Origin: Candidatus Methylomirabilota bacterium
Lineage (GTDB): Bacteria; Methylomirabilota; Methylomirabilia; Rokubacteriales; CSP1-6
Direction of reading: 5' to 3'
DNA length: 33,736 bases
Assembly: GCA_035709005.1 (NCBI GenBank)
Contig: DASTFB010000132.1
Location: forward strand, 1-33,736
The position numbers were made by a program, and so were the translations under genes. This document shows, one piece after another, positions 1 through 7,440 of the stretch (the stretch's first letter is position 1; each line of letters opens with the position of its first letter). The notes beneath the pieces were generated by a model. That model saw only the letters and a program-made list of their open reading frames with translations, made no database searches and had not been told where the DNA came from.

Positions 1-640
1 AGGCGTGCGGCCGGGGGAATAGCTCCCACTGCCTCCACACGCCGGCGAAGGTGCGGCGGTGCACGAGGCAGGGACCGAAGCGGTCGAGCGCGGCCAGGTG
101 CGCGGCTGTCGGATAGCCCTTGTGAACGGCGAATCCGTAGCCGGGGAACTGCTTGTCGAGGTCTACCATGAGCCGGTCGCGAGTCACTTTGGCGACGATG
201 GAGGCCGCGGCCACGCTGGCGCAACGGGCGTCGGCGTCCACCAGGTTGCGCTGGGGACAGGGCAGGCCGGGCAGGGCGACGAAGTCGGTGAGGACGAAGT
301 CGGGGGCGACGGCCAGCTCCTTGACGGCCTGGACCATGGCCAGACGCGTCGCCTCGAGGATGTTCACTCTATCGATCGTCACGTGGTCGACGATGCCCAC
401 CCCCACGGCGAGGGCGCGCTCGTGGATCACCGCGAACAACTCCTCACGCTGCTCGGGCCGGAGGAGTTTGGAATCGGCGAGCCGGCGAATTCGCCGATCC
501 GGTGCGATGATGACGGCGGCCGCCACGACGGGCCCGGCCAGCGGCGCGCGGCCCGCTTCGTCGACGCCGGCCACCCGCAACGCTCCGTCCCGCCAGGCCT
601 GGCCCTCGTAGCGATACGGCGCCGTCGGGGGCGGCGTCAC
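1..640 (-). CDS. rnhB: Ribonuclease HII, 3' end cut by window edge
   Basis: RNase HII cleaves the RNA strand of RNA-DNA hybrids and nicks at single ribonucleotides in DNA. The minus strand translates from a GTG at 640, with VAGVDEAGRAPLAGPVVAAAV near residues 23-43, then LADSKLL, a TDF segment, and DADARCASVAAASIVAKVTRD. Together these carry the expected acidic residues (DE, D, D). The frame is still open at position 1, so only the last residues are missing. The GTG lies 9 bp after the rplS stop; a TTG just before RVAGVDEAGR is an alternative start. The junction-recognition motif normally GRG reads GRA here (see findings). rplS-rnhB is a common bacterial gene order. Identity is very sure. Confidence 0.93.
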   Translation of the reverse strand, partial: MTPPPTAPYRYEGQAWRDGALRVAGVDEAGRAPLAGPVVAAAVIIAPDRRIRRLADSKLLRPEQREELFAVIHERALAVGVGIVDHVTIDRVNILEATRLAMVQAVKELAVAPDFVLTDFVALPGLPCPQRNLVDADARCASVAAASIVAKVTRDRLMVDLDKQFPGYGFAVHKGYPTAAHLAALDRFGPCLVHRRTFAGVWRQWELFPRPHA

Positions 641-649
641 GGGCGTGGG

Positions 650-1021
650 TTATGGCTCGGTGGTGGTGGGAATCTGGACGACGCGCTTCTCGCGCAGGCG
701 GGCCGCCTTGCCGGCGAGCTGCCGCAGGTAGTAAAGCTTGGAGCGACGCACGCGCCCGCGGCGCACCGGCTCGACCCGCTCGATGCGCGGCGAGTGCAAG
801 GGAAACGTCCGCTCCACCCCGACGCCGTAGGAAATGCGACGGACGGTGAACGAGGCCTTCGCCCCTTCGCCGCGCTTGCGGATGACCACGCCCTCGAAGA
901 CCTGGGTCCGCTCCTTCTCGCCCTCCACGACCCTGACGTGCACGCGCACGGTGTCGCCAGGCTCGAAGCCGTCGCGTTCCTTTTTGATCTGCCCTGCCTC
1001 CACCAGCCCAATGGCATCCAT
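650..1021 (-). CDS. rplS: 50S ribosomal protein L19
   Basis: L19 sits at the 30S-50S interface of the ribosome. The 123-residue product is full length for the family. It shows the diagnostic [22 protein letters not shown] segment in residues 18-40 (GDTV then VHV), the [12 protein letters not shown] strand, and the [14 protein letters not shown] basic tail. The ATG start has an AGGAG-type Shine-Dalgarno overlapping the trmD stop region. It is 18 bp downstream of trmD, in the conserved rpsP-rimM-trmD-rplS order. Confidence 0.98.
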   Translation of the reverse strand: MDAIGLVEAGQIKKERDGFEPGDTVRVHVRVVEGEKERTQVFEGVVIRKRGEGAKASFTVRRISYGVGVERTFPLHSPRIERVEPVRRGRVRRSKLYYLRQLAGKAARLREKRVVQIPTTTEP

Positions 1022-1039
1022 GACCGTCTTCCCTTCTCC

Positions 1040-1774
1040 TTACTCCGGCTTCTCACCGCGCCGAAACGCGTCCAGCAATCGGCGGTCCTCGGCATCGAGC
1101 GTCGCCCGCTCCAGCAACTCGGGCCGGCAGCGCCACGTCCGGTAGAGTGCCTGCGTTCGCCGCCATCGCGCGATGCGCGCGTGGTCGCCCGAGAGCAGCA
1201 CCGGCGGCACCCGGGCCCCGCGGAACTCTTCGGGCCGCGTGTACTGTGGCGGCTCCAGCAGCGCGCCGGCGAACGACTCGCGCTCGGCTGCCGCCTCGCC
1301 TCCCAGGACGCCGGGCAGGAGCCGGATGACGGCATCCGCCACCACCAGCGCAGGAATCTCGCCCCCCGTCAGCACGTAATCACCGATCGAGACGGCGTCG
1401 TCGGCCAGCCGGTCGCTGACGCGCTCGTCCACCCCCTCGTAACGCCCGGCCAGGAGGATCACGTGCCTCACCTCGGACAGCTCCCAGGCCATCTGCTGTG
1501 TGAACAACCGGCCGCGCGGATCCATCAGGATCACCCGGGCCGTCGGGGTCCGGAGCGCCTCGACGGCGGAGAAGAGGGGCTCGGGCTTGAGCACCATCCC
1601 CCCGCCCCCGCCGAACGGAGCGTCGTCGGTCTGCCGGTGCTTGCCCTCCGCGTAGTCTCGGAGATTCACCACCTGAATGTCAACGAGTCCGCGCTGCCGG
1701 GCCCGCCCGATCATCGACTGGCTCAGGACCGGCTCGACCATGTCGGGGAAGAGGGTGACGATGTCGATCCGCAT
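1040..1774 (-). CDS. trmD: tRNA (guanine-37-N1)-methyltransferase
   Basis: TrmD methylates G37 next to the anticodon using S-adenosylmethionine, preventing +1 frameshifting. The protein is 244 residues, the usual length. It has the SPOUT trefoil-knot motifs LAGRYEGVDERV and GDYVLTGGEIPALV, the substrate loop DDAPFGGGGGMV, and the C-terminal YTRPEEF...PPVLLSGDHARI region. At the position of the catalytic Asp169 of the E. coli and Haemophilus enzymes (EDSF) the sequence reads RESF, a Glu. Gene order with rimM 9 bp upstream supports the call. Confidence 0.97.
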   Translation of the reverse strand: MRIDIVTLFPDMVEPVLSQSMIGRARQRGLVDIQVVNLRDYAEGKHRQTDDAPFGGGGGMVLKPEPLFSAVEALRTPTARVILMDPRGRLFTQQMAWELSEVRHVILLAGRYEGVDERVSDRLADDAVSIGDYVLTGGEIPALVVADAVIRLLPGVLGGEAAAERESFAGALLEPPQYTRPEEFRGARVPPVLLSGDHARIARWRRTQALYRTWRCRPELLERATLDAEDRRLLDAFRRGEKPE

Positions 1775-1783
1775 GACCCCGCC

Positions 1784-2299
1784 TCAGAGGTCCAGGAGCC
1801 CGTCGGGGGGCCGGATCAGCACCCGCCGGGCAGCCAGGTCGACATCGATCACGATCTCCGGGACCGCCGGAATCAGGTGTTCCCGTCCGCCGTCGTCCAC
1901 GACCCAGAGGTCGTGCCCCGGCGACTGTTCGACGCGCGCCATGCGCCCCACCTCCTGACCGTCCTCGGTGAGAACCTGGCAGCCCTCGAGCTGCCAGGGG
2001 TAGAGGCGGCCGGGACCGGGGGGCCGCGCCTGGGACACCGGAACGGCGATCAGCCGACCGGCGAGCGTGCGGACCGCCTCGGGCGAGTGGTAGCCCGACA
2101 GCGAGAGCAGCACGACGTTTCCCTGGCGCCGAGAGGCGGTGATGCGGCAGGGCTGCCGCTCATCGCGGGTGGGCTCCCAGACGACGCAGTCGGTGACGTT
2201 CTCGAACCGTCGGGGATCGTCCGTCAGCGGGACGACCCGGATCTCCCCGCGCAGGCCATGCGGCCGCACGATCTCACCTATCGCCACCAACCGATCCAT
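1784..2299 (-). CDS. rimM: Ribosome maturation factor RimM
   Basis: RimM binds S19 and helps mature the 3' domain of 16S rRNA in the 30S subunit. The 171-residue protein has the typical N-terminal opening VAIGEIVRPHGLRGEIRV (residues 5-22). The LYPWQLEGCQV segment marks the start of the C-terminal PRC-barrel, which ends in EHLIPAVPEIVIDVDL. Length matches the family. It sits between rpsP (30 bp upstream) and trmD (9 bp downstream). The KH-domain gene (khpA) often found between rpsP and rimM is absent here. Confidence 0.96.
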   Translation of the reverse strand: MDRLVAIGEIVRPHGLRGEIRVVPLTDDPRRFENVTDCVVWEPTRDERQPCRITASRRQGNVVLLSLSGYHSPEAVRTLAGRLIAVPVSQARPPGPGRLYPWQLEGCQVLTEDGQEVGRMARVEQSPGHDLWVVDDGGREHLIPAVPEIVIDVDLAARRVLIRPPDGLLDL

Positions 2300-2329
2300 A
2301 TGGACGGCAGCCGCCGGGCTCGGACGCGG

Positions 2330-2572
2330 CTAGGCCTCCTTGACTCGCTGCATCAAGCGCTTCACCGTGTTCGACGGCTGGGCGCCCTTGGAGATCCACG
2401 CCTGGGCCTTGGCCCGGTCGATCCGCACCGTCGGCGGGTCTGACAGCGGGTTGTAGTGTCCGATGACCTCGATGAACCGCCCGTCGCGCGGCGAGCGCGC
2501 GTCGGCCACGACGACCCGGTATGTCGGCCGTCTGGTGGTGCCCGTCCGTCTCAGTCTGATGGAAACCGCCAC
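2330..2572 (-). CDS. rpsP: 30S ribosomal protein S16
   Basis: S16 is a small-subunit protein needed for 30S assembly. The 80-residue product starts [19 protein letters not shown] and contains [19 protein letters not shown] and the YNPLS turn, all family hallmarks. The C-terminus ([16 protein letters not shown]) is also typical. The gene begins 4 bp after the ffh stop, so the two are almost certainly co-transcribed. Confidence 0.98.
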   Translation of the reverse strand: MAVSIRLRRTGTTRRPTYRVVVADARSPRDGRFIEVIGHYNPLSDPPTVRIDRAKAQAWISKGAQPSNTVKRLMQRVKEA

Positions 2573-2576
2573 CTCG

Positions 2577-3926
2577 TCACCCCCTCAATGTGGGAAAGCC
2601 CGGAAGCTTCATGCGGGGCATCTTTCCTTCCAGCCCCTTGAGCTGCTTCATCATCCGGCGCAGCTCCGCGAACTGCTTGAGCAGCCGATTCACATCCTGC
2701 ACGCTCGTCCCGCTGCCGCGGGCGATCCGGTGCCGGCGGCTGCCGTTGATGATCTCGGGATGTCGCCGCTCGGCCGGCGTCATCGATCCGATGATGGCGT
2801 CGAAGCGTCGGAGGTCGTTCTGTTCGGCATCGAGCCCCTGGGGCGCGCCGCGCAGCAGCTTCTTGCCGAAGGGCAGCATCCCCAGGATCTGGTCGAGCGA
2901 GCCGAGCTGGCGGACCTGCGTGAGCTGCTGGCGGAAGTCCTCCAGCGTGAAGGTGTCCTCGCGCAGCCGGCGGACCAGCGCCTCGGCGGTTTTCTGGTCG
3001 ACCGCCTCCTGCGCCTTTTCCACCAGAGACAGCACGTCGCCCATGCCCAGAATGCGGGAGGCCACCCGGTCGGGATGGAACGGCTCCAGGGCGTCGGTTT
3101 TTTCCCCGACGCCGACGAAGGCGATCGGCCGGCCGATCACGTGGCGCACACTGAGGGCGGCGCCGCCCCGCGAGTCGCCGTCCATCTTGGTCAGCACCAC
3201 GGCGTCGATGCCCACCGCCTGATTGAACCGGTCGGCCACCGTCACCGCGTCCTGCCCGGTCATGGCGTCCACCACCAGCAGGACGTGATGAGGCTTGATC
3301 GCGGCCCGGATCCCTCGCAGCTCGTCCAGCATCGGCTCGTCGATGTGCAACCGGCCGGCGGTATCCAGGATGAGCGGGGTGAGTCCGCGGGCGGCCGCCT
3401 CGTCACGCGCCGCCGTGCAGATCTCCAGCGGAGACTGTCCGGTCTCGCCGACGACGGGCACGCCGAGCTGCTGACCGAGCGTACGAAGCTGCTCGATGGC
3501 CGCCGGACGGTAGATGTCGGCGGCGGCCAGCAGGGGGTGTTGCCCCTGCCTGGTATAGAGACGCGCCAGCTTGCCCGCCGTCGTGGTCTTGCCCGAACCC
3601 TGCAGGCCCAGCAGCATAATGATCGTGGGCGGGTGGGGCGCGGAGGCCAGACGGTGGTCGCTGCCACCCAGGAGCTCGACCAGTTCCTCGTGGACGACCT
3701 TCACCACCTGCTGCGCGGGCGTCAGCGACGTCAGAACGTCCTGGCCGACTGCCCGGGACTTCACGCGCTCGATGAAGCCGCGCACCACTTTGAAGTTGAC
3801 GTCGGCCTCGAGCAGGGCCAGGCGCACTTCGCGGAGGGCTTCCTGGATGTTGTCTTCGGTCAGGCGGCCGCGGCCCCCGAGACCTTCCAGGACGCGTTGC
3901 AGTCGCGAGCTCAGGGAGTCGAACAT
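2577..3926 (-). CDS. ffh: Signal recognition particle GTPase Ffh
   Basis: Ffh binds 4.5S RNA and signal sequences emerging from the ribosome and delivers them to FtsY at the membrane. The 449-residue protein has an N-terminal helical bundle (about 1-95). The G domain carries GLQGSGKTT (107-115), the [13 protein letters not shown] insertion-box region, DTAGR, and the [10 protein letters not shown] motif. The methionine-bearing M domain follows (about 330-449), with the RNA-binding [18 protein letters not shown] segment. The start ATG lies 40 bp from rpe, and that gap contains a promoter-like sequence. No clear Shine-Dalgarno precedes the ATG. Confidence 0.98.
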   Translation of the reverse strand: MFDSLSSRLQRVLEGLGGRGRLTEDNIQEALREVRLALLEADVNFKVVRGFIERVKSRAVGQDVLTSLTPAQQVVKVVHEELVELLGGSDHRLASAPHPPTIIMLLGLQGSGKTTTAGKLARLYTRQGQHPLLAAADIYRPAAIEQLRTLGQQLGVPVVGETGQSPLEICTAARDEAAARGLTPLILDTAGRLHIDEPMLDELRGIRAAIKPHHVLLVVDAMTGQDAVTVADRFNQAVGIDAVVLTKMDGDSRGGAALSVRHVIGRPIAFVGVGEKTDALEPFHPDRVASRILGMGDVLSLVEKAQEAVDQKTAEALVRRLREDTFTLEDFRQQLTQVRQLGSLDQILGMLPFGKKLLRGAPQGLDAEQNDLRRFDAIIGSMTPAERRHPEIINGSRRHRIARGSGTSVQDVNRLLKQFAELRRMMKQLKGLEGKMPRMKLPGFPTLRG

Positions 3927-3937
3927 GGGAACACTAC

Positions 3938-3966
3938 ACTCTACGTAACCCTGCCGGGTATTTCAA
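3938..3966 (-). promoter_or_regulatory. Candidate sigma70 promoter in front of ffh
   Basis: On the minus strand, TTGAAA (3966-3961) is followed after 17 bases by TAGAGT (3943-3938). This is 5/6 and 4/6 agreement with the consensus, and the same -10 hexamer appears in the pyr promoter. The predicted transcription start (about 3931) is only about five bases before the ffh ATG, giving a nearly leaderless mRNA. It falls in a 40-bp gap of an otherwise tightly packed operon. Confidence 0.45.
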
Positions 3967-4617
3967 CTAGACGGCGCCGGCCGCGCTCCGCATGGCCTTG
4001 ATGACCTCCGCCGGATGGGGCGAGCCGAAGATGGCGGAGCCCGCGACGAGGATGCTCGCTCCGTGCATGGCCAGAGGCCCGGCATGCTCGACTTTCACGC
4101 CGCCGTCCACCGACACCTCGGCCGGGCGGGCTCCCAGCAGCGTGCGGACATGGCGGATCTTCGGGTAGATGGTCGGGATGAAGCTCTGGCCGCCGAACCC
4201 CGGGTTCACCGACATGACGAGGACCAGGGCCAGGTCGTCGAGCACGTACTCGATCGCCGTGGCCGGCGTCGCCGGGTTGAGCGCCACACCGGGCTGAGCG
4301 CCCAGCTCGCGGATCTGGGTCAGGGTCCGCTGCAGGTGAACCGTGGCCTCGGCGTGCACCGTGACCATGTCCGCTCCGGCGCGGACGAAGTCCGCGAGGT
4401 AACGCTCGGGCTCGACGATCATCAGGTGGACGTCCAGGGGCAGCCGCGTGCGCTTACGGATGGCTTCCACCACGACCGGCCCCACGGTGAGGTTCGGGAC
4501 GAACCGTCCGTCCATCACGTCGACGTGGAGCTGATCGGCCCCGCCCGCCTCGACGCGCGCGATGTCGTCGGCGAGAGCGGCGAAGTCCGCCGACAGGATC
4601 GAGGGCGCGATCTTCAT
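3967..4617 (-). CDS. rpe: Ribulose-phosphate 3-epimerase
   Basis: Rpe interconverts ribulose 5-phosphate and xylulose 5-phosphate in the pentose phosphate and Calvin pathways. The 216-residue TIM barrel shows IAPSILSADF at the N-terminus and the metal ligands in LHVDVMDG, PLDVHLMI and VSVDGG. It also has MSVNPGFGGQSF and the phosphate-binding VAGSAIFG near the C-terminus. It begins 4 bp after rsmB; rsmB-rpe adjacency is common. Full length. Confidence 0.97.
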   Translation of the reverse strand: MKIAPSILSADFAALADDIARVEAGGADQLHVDVMDGRFVPNLTVGPVVVEAIRKRTRLPLDVHLMIVEPERYLADFVRAGADMVTVHAEATVHLQRTLTQIRELGAQPGVALNPATPATAIEYVLDDLALVLVMSVNPGFGGQSFIPTIYPKIRHVRTLLGARPAEVSVDGGVKVEHAGPLAMHGASILVAGSAIFGSPHPAEVIKAMRSAAGAV

Positions 4618-4621
4618 CGCT

Positions 4622-5956
4622 TCACACTATACGGCGGAACCTCACCGCCGTGAACCCGTCGGTGCCGTAGCGGTGAGGCAGGCACCGCAGCGTGCCGTCG
4701 GCCAGCGGGATGGGGAAGGCGGTCGGCGGATCGGGCCGAAAGTCGGGCCGCGCGCTCAGCCAGGCCCTCGTCACGTCGTCGTTCTCTTCCGGCTCCAGCG
4801 AGCAGGTGGCGTAGACCAACCGCCCGCCGGGGCGGACCATCGTCGCCGCCGCGGCCAGGATGGCCCGCTGACGAGCGGCGGCGGCGCCGATGTCGGAGGG
4901 CCGGCGCCGCCACTTGACCTCGGGGTTGCGCCGCAGCACCCCCAGGCTCGAGCAAGGGGCATCGACCAGCACCGCATCGCAGCGATCGACGAACGCGGGC
5001 GCCAGCGCCTCCGCGGTGCCGGCGAGCGCCTCCACGATCGTCACGCCCAGGCGAGCGGCCGCGTCGGCCACCAGACCCAGTCGGCGCGGCTGGGGGTCGA
5101 ACGCGAGGATCCGGCCACGGTTGTCCATCAGCTGCGCGAGCTGGGTTGTCTTGGTGCCCGGGGCCGCGCACACGTCGGCGACGGTCTGCCCCGCGACAGG
5201 CTCGAGAAGGTGCGTCACCAGCATGGAGCCTTCGTCCTGGATGGCGAAGAGCCCTTCCGTGAAGGACCGCCAGCCTGCGGGCGAGCCTGCGTGGTCGACG
5301 ATCACCCCCTGCGGTGCCAACGCGGTGAGCCGGGTGTGCACCCCTTCCTCGCGGCCCAGCCGTTCGGCCAGGCGCTCGCGCGGAAGCCGCAGCGTGTTGG
5401 CCCGCAAGGTGAGGGGCGGGCGCTCGTTCATCGACCGCATCAGGTCTTCGGCCTCGGCGCCATAGCGCTCCACCCAGCGCGCCGTCAGCCAGGTGGGAAA
5501 GGAGCAGCGGATGGCCAGCGCCTCGACGGGATCAGCCGGCAGGCGCGGCTCCCGCTCCCGCGCCCCGCGACGGGCGAAAGATCGCATCACGGCGTTCACG
5601 AAGGCGTCCACGCCAGGCTTGGCGTGACGGGCCAGGCTCACCGCGTCGTTGACGGCGGCGAACGCGGGTACGCGCTCCAGGAACGCGATCTGGTAGGCCG
5701 TCACGCGCAGCAGGACCAGCGGCAAGGGGTCGAGTGCCTCGAGCGGCCGCTTGCTGTGAGGAGCCAGGATCCAGTCCAGGTACCGTTGCCAGCGCAGGGT
5801 GCCGTAGACCAGCTCGGTGGCGAGCGCGCGGTCGCGCGCCGTGAGCCGTCGACGATCGAGCTCGCCGTCCAGGGCGAGATCGGCGAAGGCCTCGTCGGCA
5901 GTGACCCGCTCGAGCACCCGCGTGGCCACCACGCGGGCGGGGGACGGGCGGCTCAC
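4622..5956 (-). CDS. rsmB: 16S rRNA (cytosine-967-C5)-methyltransferase
   Basis: RsmB methylates C967 of 16S rRNA. The 444-residue protein has an N-terminal NusB-like helical domain (about 1-150, with ELVYGTLRWQRYLDW) and a SAM-dependent methyltransferase domain. That domain carries VADVCAAPGTKTTQ (motif I), VDAPCSSLGVLRRNPE with Cys335 (motif IV) and YATCSLEPEEN with Cys385 (motif VI). In E. coli the second Cys is the nucleophile and the first releases the product; both are present. The GTG start forms a GTGA overlap with the fmt stop. Confidence 0.96.
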   Translation of the reverse strand: MSRPSPARVVATRVLERVTADEAFADLALDGELDRRRLTARDRALATELVYGTLRWQRYLDWILAPHSKRPLEALDPLPLVLLRVTAYQIAFLERVPAFAAVNDAVSLARHAKPGVDAFVNAVMRSFARRGAREREPRLPADPVEALAIRCSFPTWLTARWVERYGAEAEDLMRSMNERPPLTLRANTLRLPRERLAERLGREEGVHTRLTALAPQGVIVDHAGSPAGWRSFTEGLFAIQDEGSMLVTHLLEPVAGQTVADVCAAPGTKTTQLAQLMDNRGRILAFDPQPRRLGLVADAAARLGVTIVEALAGTAEALAPAFVDRCDAVLVDAPCSSLGVLRRNPEVKWRRRPSDIGAAAARQRAILAAAATMVRPGGRLVYATCSLEPEENDDVTRAWLSARPDFRPDPPTAFPIPLADGTLRCLPHRYGTDGFTAVRFRRIV

Positions 5957-6894
5957 GCCTGAACGGATGCCGGACCGAGCAGGCGGGCCCCCGCGGACAG
6001 CCGGGCCCCTCGCAGGTACTCGGTCCAGGACATCGGGCGCTTGTTGTCCGCCTGCACCTCGACGGGCAGGAAGCCACCCGCCCCGGTGGCCGCCACGAGC
6101 TGTCCCTCGTGTTCATAGAGGGTGCCCGGGGGGACGGGGGCTTCAGCCCGGACCGCTCGCGCTCGCCTGATCGACAGGCGCCCGGCCGGGCCGACCGTGT
6201 GGGCCCCCGGCCATGGATTGCAGCCTCGCACGACGTTGACGAGCTCCTCGGCGGGGCGATTCCAGTCGAGGTGGCCGTCGCTCTTCCTGAGTCGAGGCGC
6301 CATCGTGGCGTCCTCGTCCCGCTGGGGGATCGGGGTCAGCGTGGCCAGCCGGGCCAGCGTGTCGATCAGCAGCTCGGCTCCCAGCACGGCGAGCCGGGCG
6401 CCCAGCTCACCCGCGGTCTCGTCGGCCCCGATCGGTAGGGGACCCGACTGCTGGAGGATGGGTCCGGTATCCATCCCCTCGTCCATCAAGAACGTGGTGA
6501 TCCCGGTCGCGGTCTCCCCGCGCATGATGGCCCACGCGATGGGGGCCGCGCCACGGTACCGGGGAAGCAACGACGCGTGGACGTTGATGGAGCCGCGAAG
6601 GGGCACGTCCAGCACGGCCCTCGGTAGGATCTGGCCGAACGCGACGACGACGGCGGTGTCGGGAGTGAAGGCAGCAAGCCGCTCGGGCCAGCCGGGGTCG
6701 CGAAGCCGCGCGGGCTGGACCACCGGCACTCCGGCGGCGGCGGCCCGGACCTTCACCGGCGGCGGTGTTGGCCGCTGACCCCGGTGGGCGGGCCGATCGG
6801 GCTGGGTGACCACGGCCACGACCTCGTGGCGATGGAGCAGGGCCTCCAGCGTGGGAAGGGCGAACTCCGGCGTCCCGTAGAACAGCACCCTCAT
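5953..6894 (-). CDS. fmt: Methionyl-tRNA formyltransferase
   Basis: Fmt transfers a formyl group from 10-formyl-tetrahydrofolate to initiator Met-tRNA. The 313-residue protein opens with VLFYGTPEFALPTLEALL. It contains the catalytic block SINVHASLLPRYRGAAPI (Asn104, His106) and LMDEGMDTGPIL (Asp142), then a C-terminal OB-like tRNA-binding domain. It lies 21 bp downstream of def, the functional partner that later removes the formyl group, and its stop overlaps the rsmB start. Confidence 0.98.
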   Translation of the reverse strand: MRVLFYGTPEFALPTLEALLHRHEVVAVVTQPDRPAHRGQRPTPPPVKVRAAAAGVPVVQPARLRDPGWPERLAAFTPDTAVVVAFGQILPRAVLDVPLRGSINVHASLLPRYRGAAPIAWAIMRGETATGITTFLMDEGMDTGPILQQSGPLPIGADETAGELGARLAVLGAELLIDTLARLATLTPIPQRDEDATMAPRLRKSDGHLDWNRPAEELVNVVRGCNPWPGAHTVGPAGRLSIRRARAVRAEAPVPPGTLYEHEGQLVAATGAGGFLPVEVQADNKRPMSWTEYLRGARLSAGARLLGPASVQA

Positions 6895-6915
6895 CAGCGT
6901 CGACCCCGACGACGG

Positions 6916-7440
6916 TCAGAGGGCGAAGGCGTTGTGACGGCTTCCCTCGGCGAGACCTTCTTTCTTGATCTTCCGCTTGATCCGGTCGCGGGTCATGGGA
7001 TCGAGACGATCGATGAAGAGGACGCCGTCGAGGTGATCGATCTCGTGCTGGAACACGCGAGCGAGCAGCTCGCGGCCCTCGAGCATCACCGGCGCCCCGT
7101 CGAGATCGCGAGCCTCCACACGCACCCGGACTGCGCGGCTCACCGGCGCGAAGATGCCGGGGATCGACAGACAGCCCTCCTCGGCGGTTCGCTCGCCGTC
7201 GAGGTCGACGATGACCGGGTTCACCAGCGCCCGCACCTGACGGGACGCGTCGTCGGCGATGACGATGAGACGAAGCGAGACCCCGACCTGTGGCGCGGCC
7301 AGACCGATCCCCACCTCGTCGTACATGGTCTCGACCATGTCGTCGACCAGTTTCCGGATCTCGGGAGTGATCTCGCCGACCTCGCTGGCGCGACGCCGCA
7401 GCGCCGGATCACCGTACTTCCGTACCCTCAAGACGGCCAT
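6916..7440 (-). CDS. def: Peptide deformylase
   Basis: Def removes the N-formyl group from nascent proteins and is a metalloenzyme, usually with Fe2+. The 174-residue product has all three signature motifs: GIGLAAPQVG (44-53), EEGCLSIPG with Cys90, and QHEIDHLDG with His132, Glu133 and His136. The C-terminus (KRKIKKEGLAEGS) is of the common type-1 bacterial form. Its start overlaps the priA stop by 13 bp. The priA-def-fmt-rsmB order is widespread in bacteria. Confidence 0.98.
   Translation of the reverse strand: MAVLRVRKYGDPALRRRASEVGEITPEIRKLVDDMVETMYDEVGIGLAAPQVGVSLRLIVIADDASRQVRALVNPVIVDLDGERTAEEGCLSIPGIFAPVSRAVRVRVEARDLDGAPVMLEGRELLARVFQHEIDHLDGVLFIDRLDPMTRDRIKRKIKKEGLAEGSRHNAFAL

Noticed and set aside
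2300-2329. Search for the KH-domain gene khpA between rpsP and rimM
   Set aside because: The gap is only 30 bases; the gene is absent here, which is seen in other lineages and not remarkable alone.
59-2443. A 794-codon plus-strand open frame opposite rnhB to rpsP
   Set aside because: It crosses five clear minus-strand genes (rnhB, rplS, trmD, rimM, rpsP), has low-complexity GC-driven composition, and matches no family.
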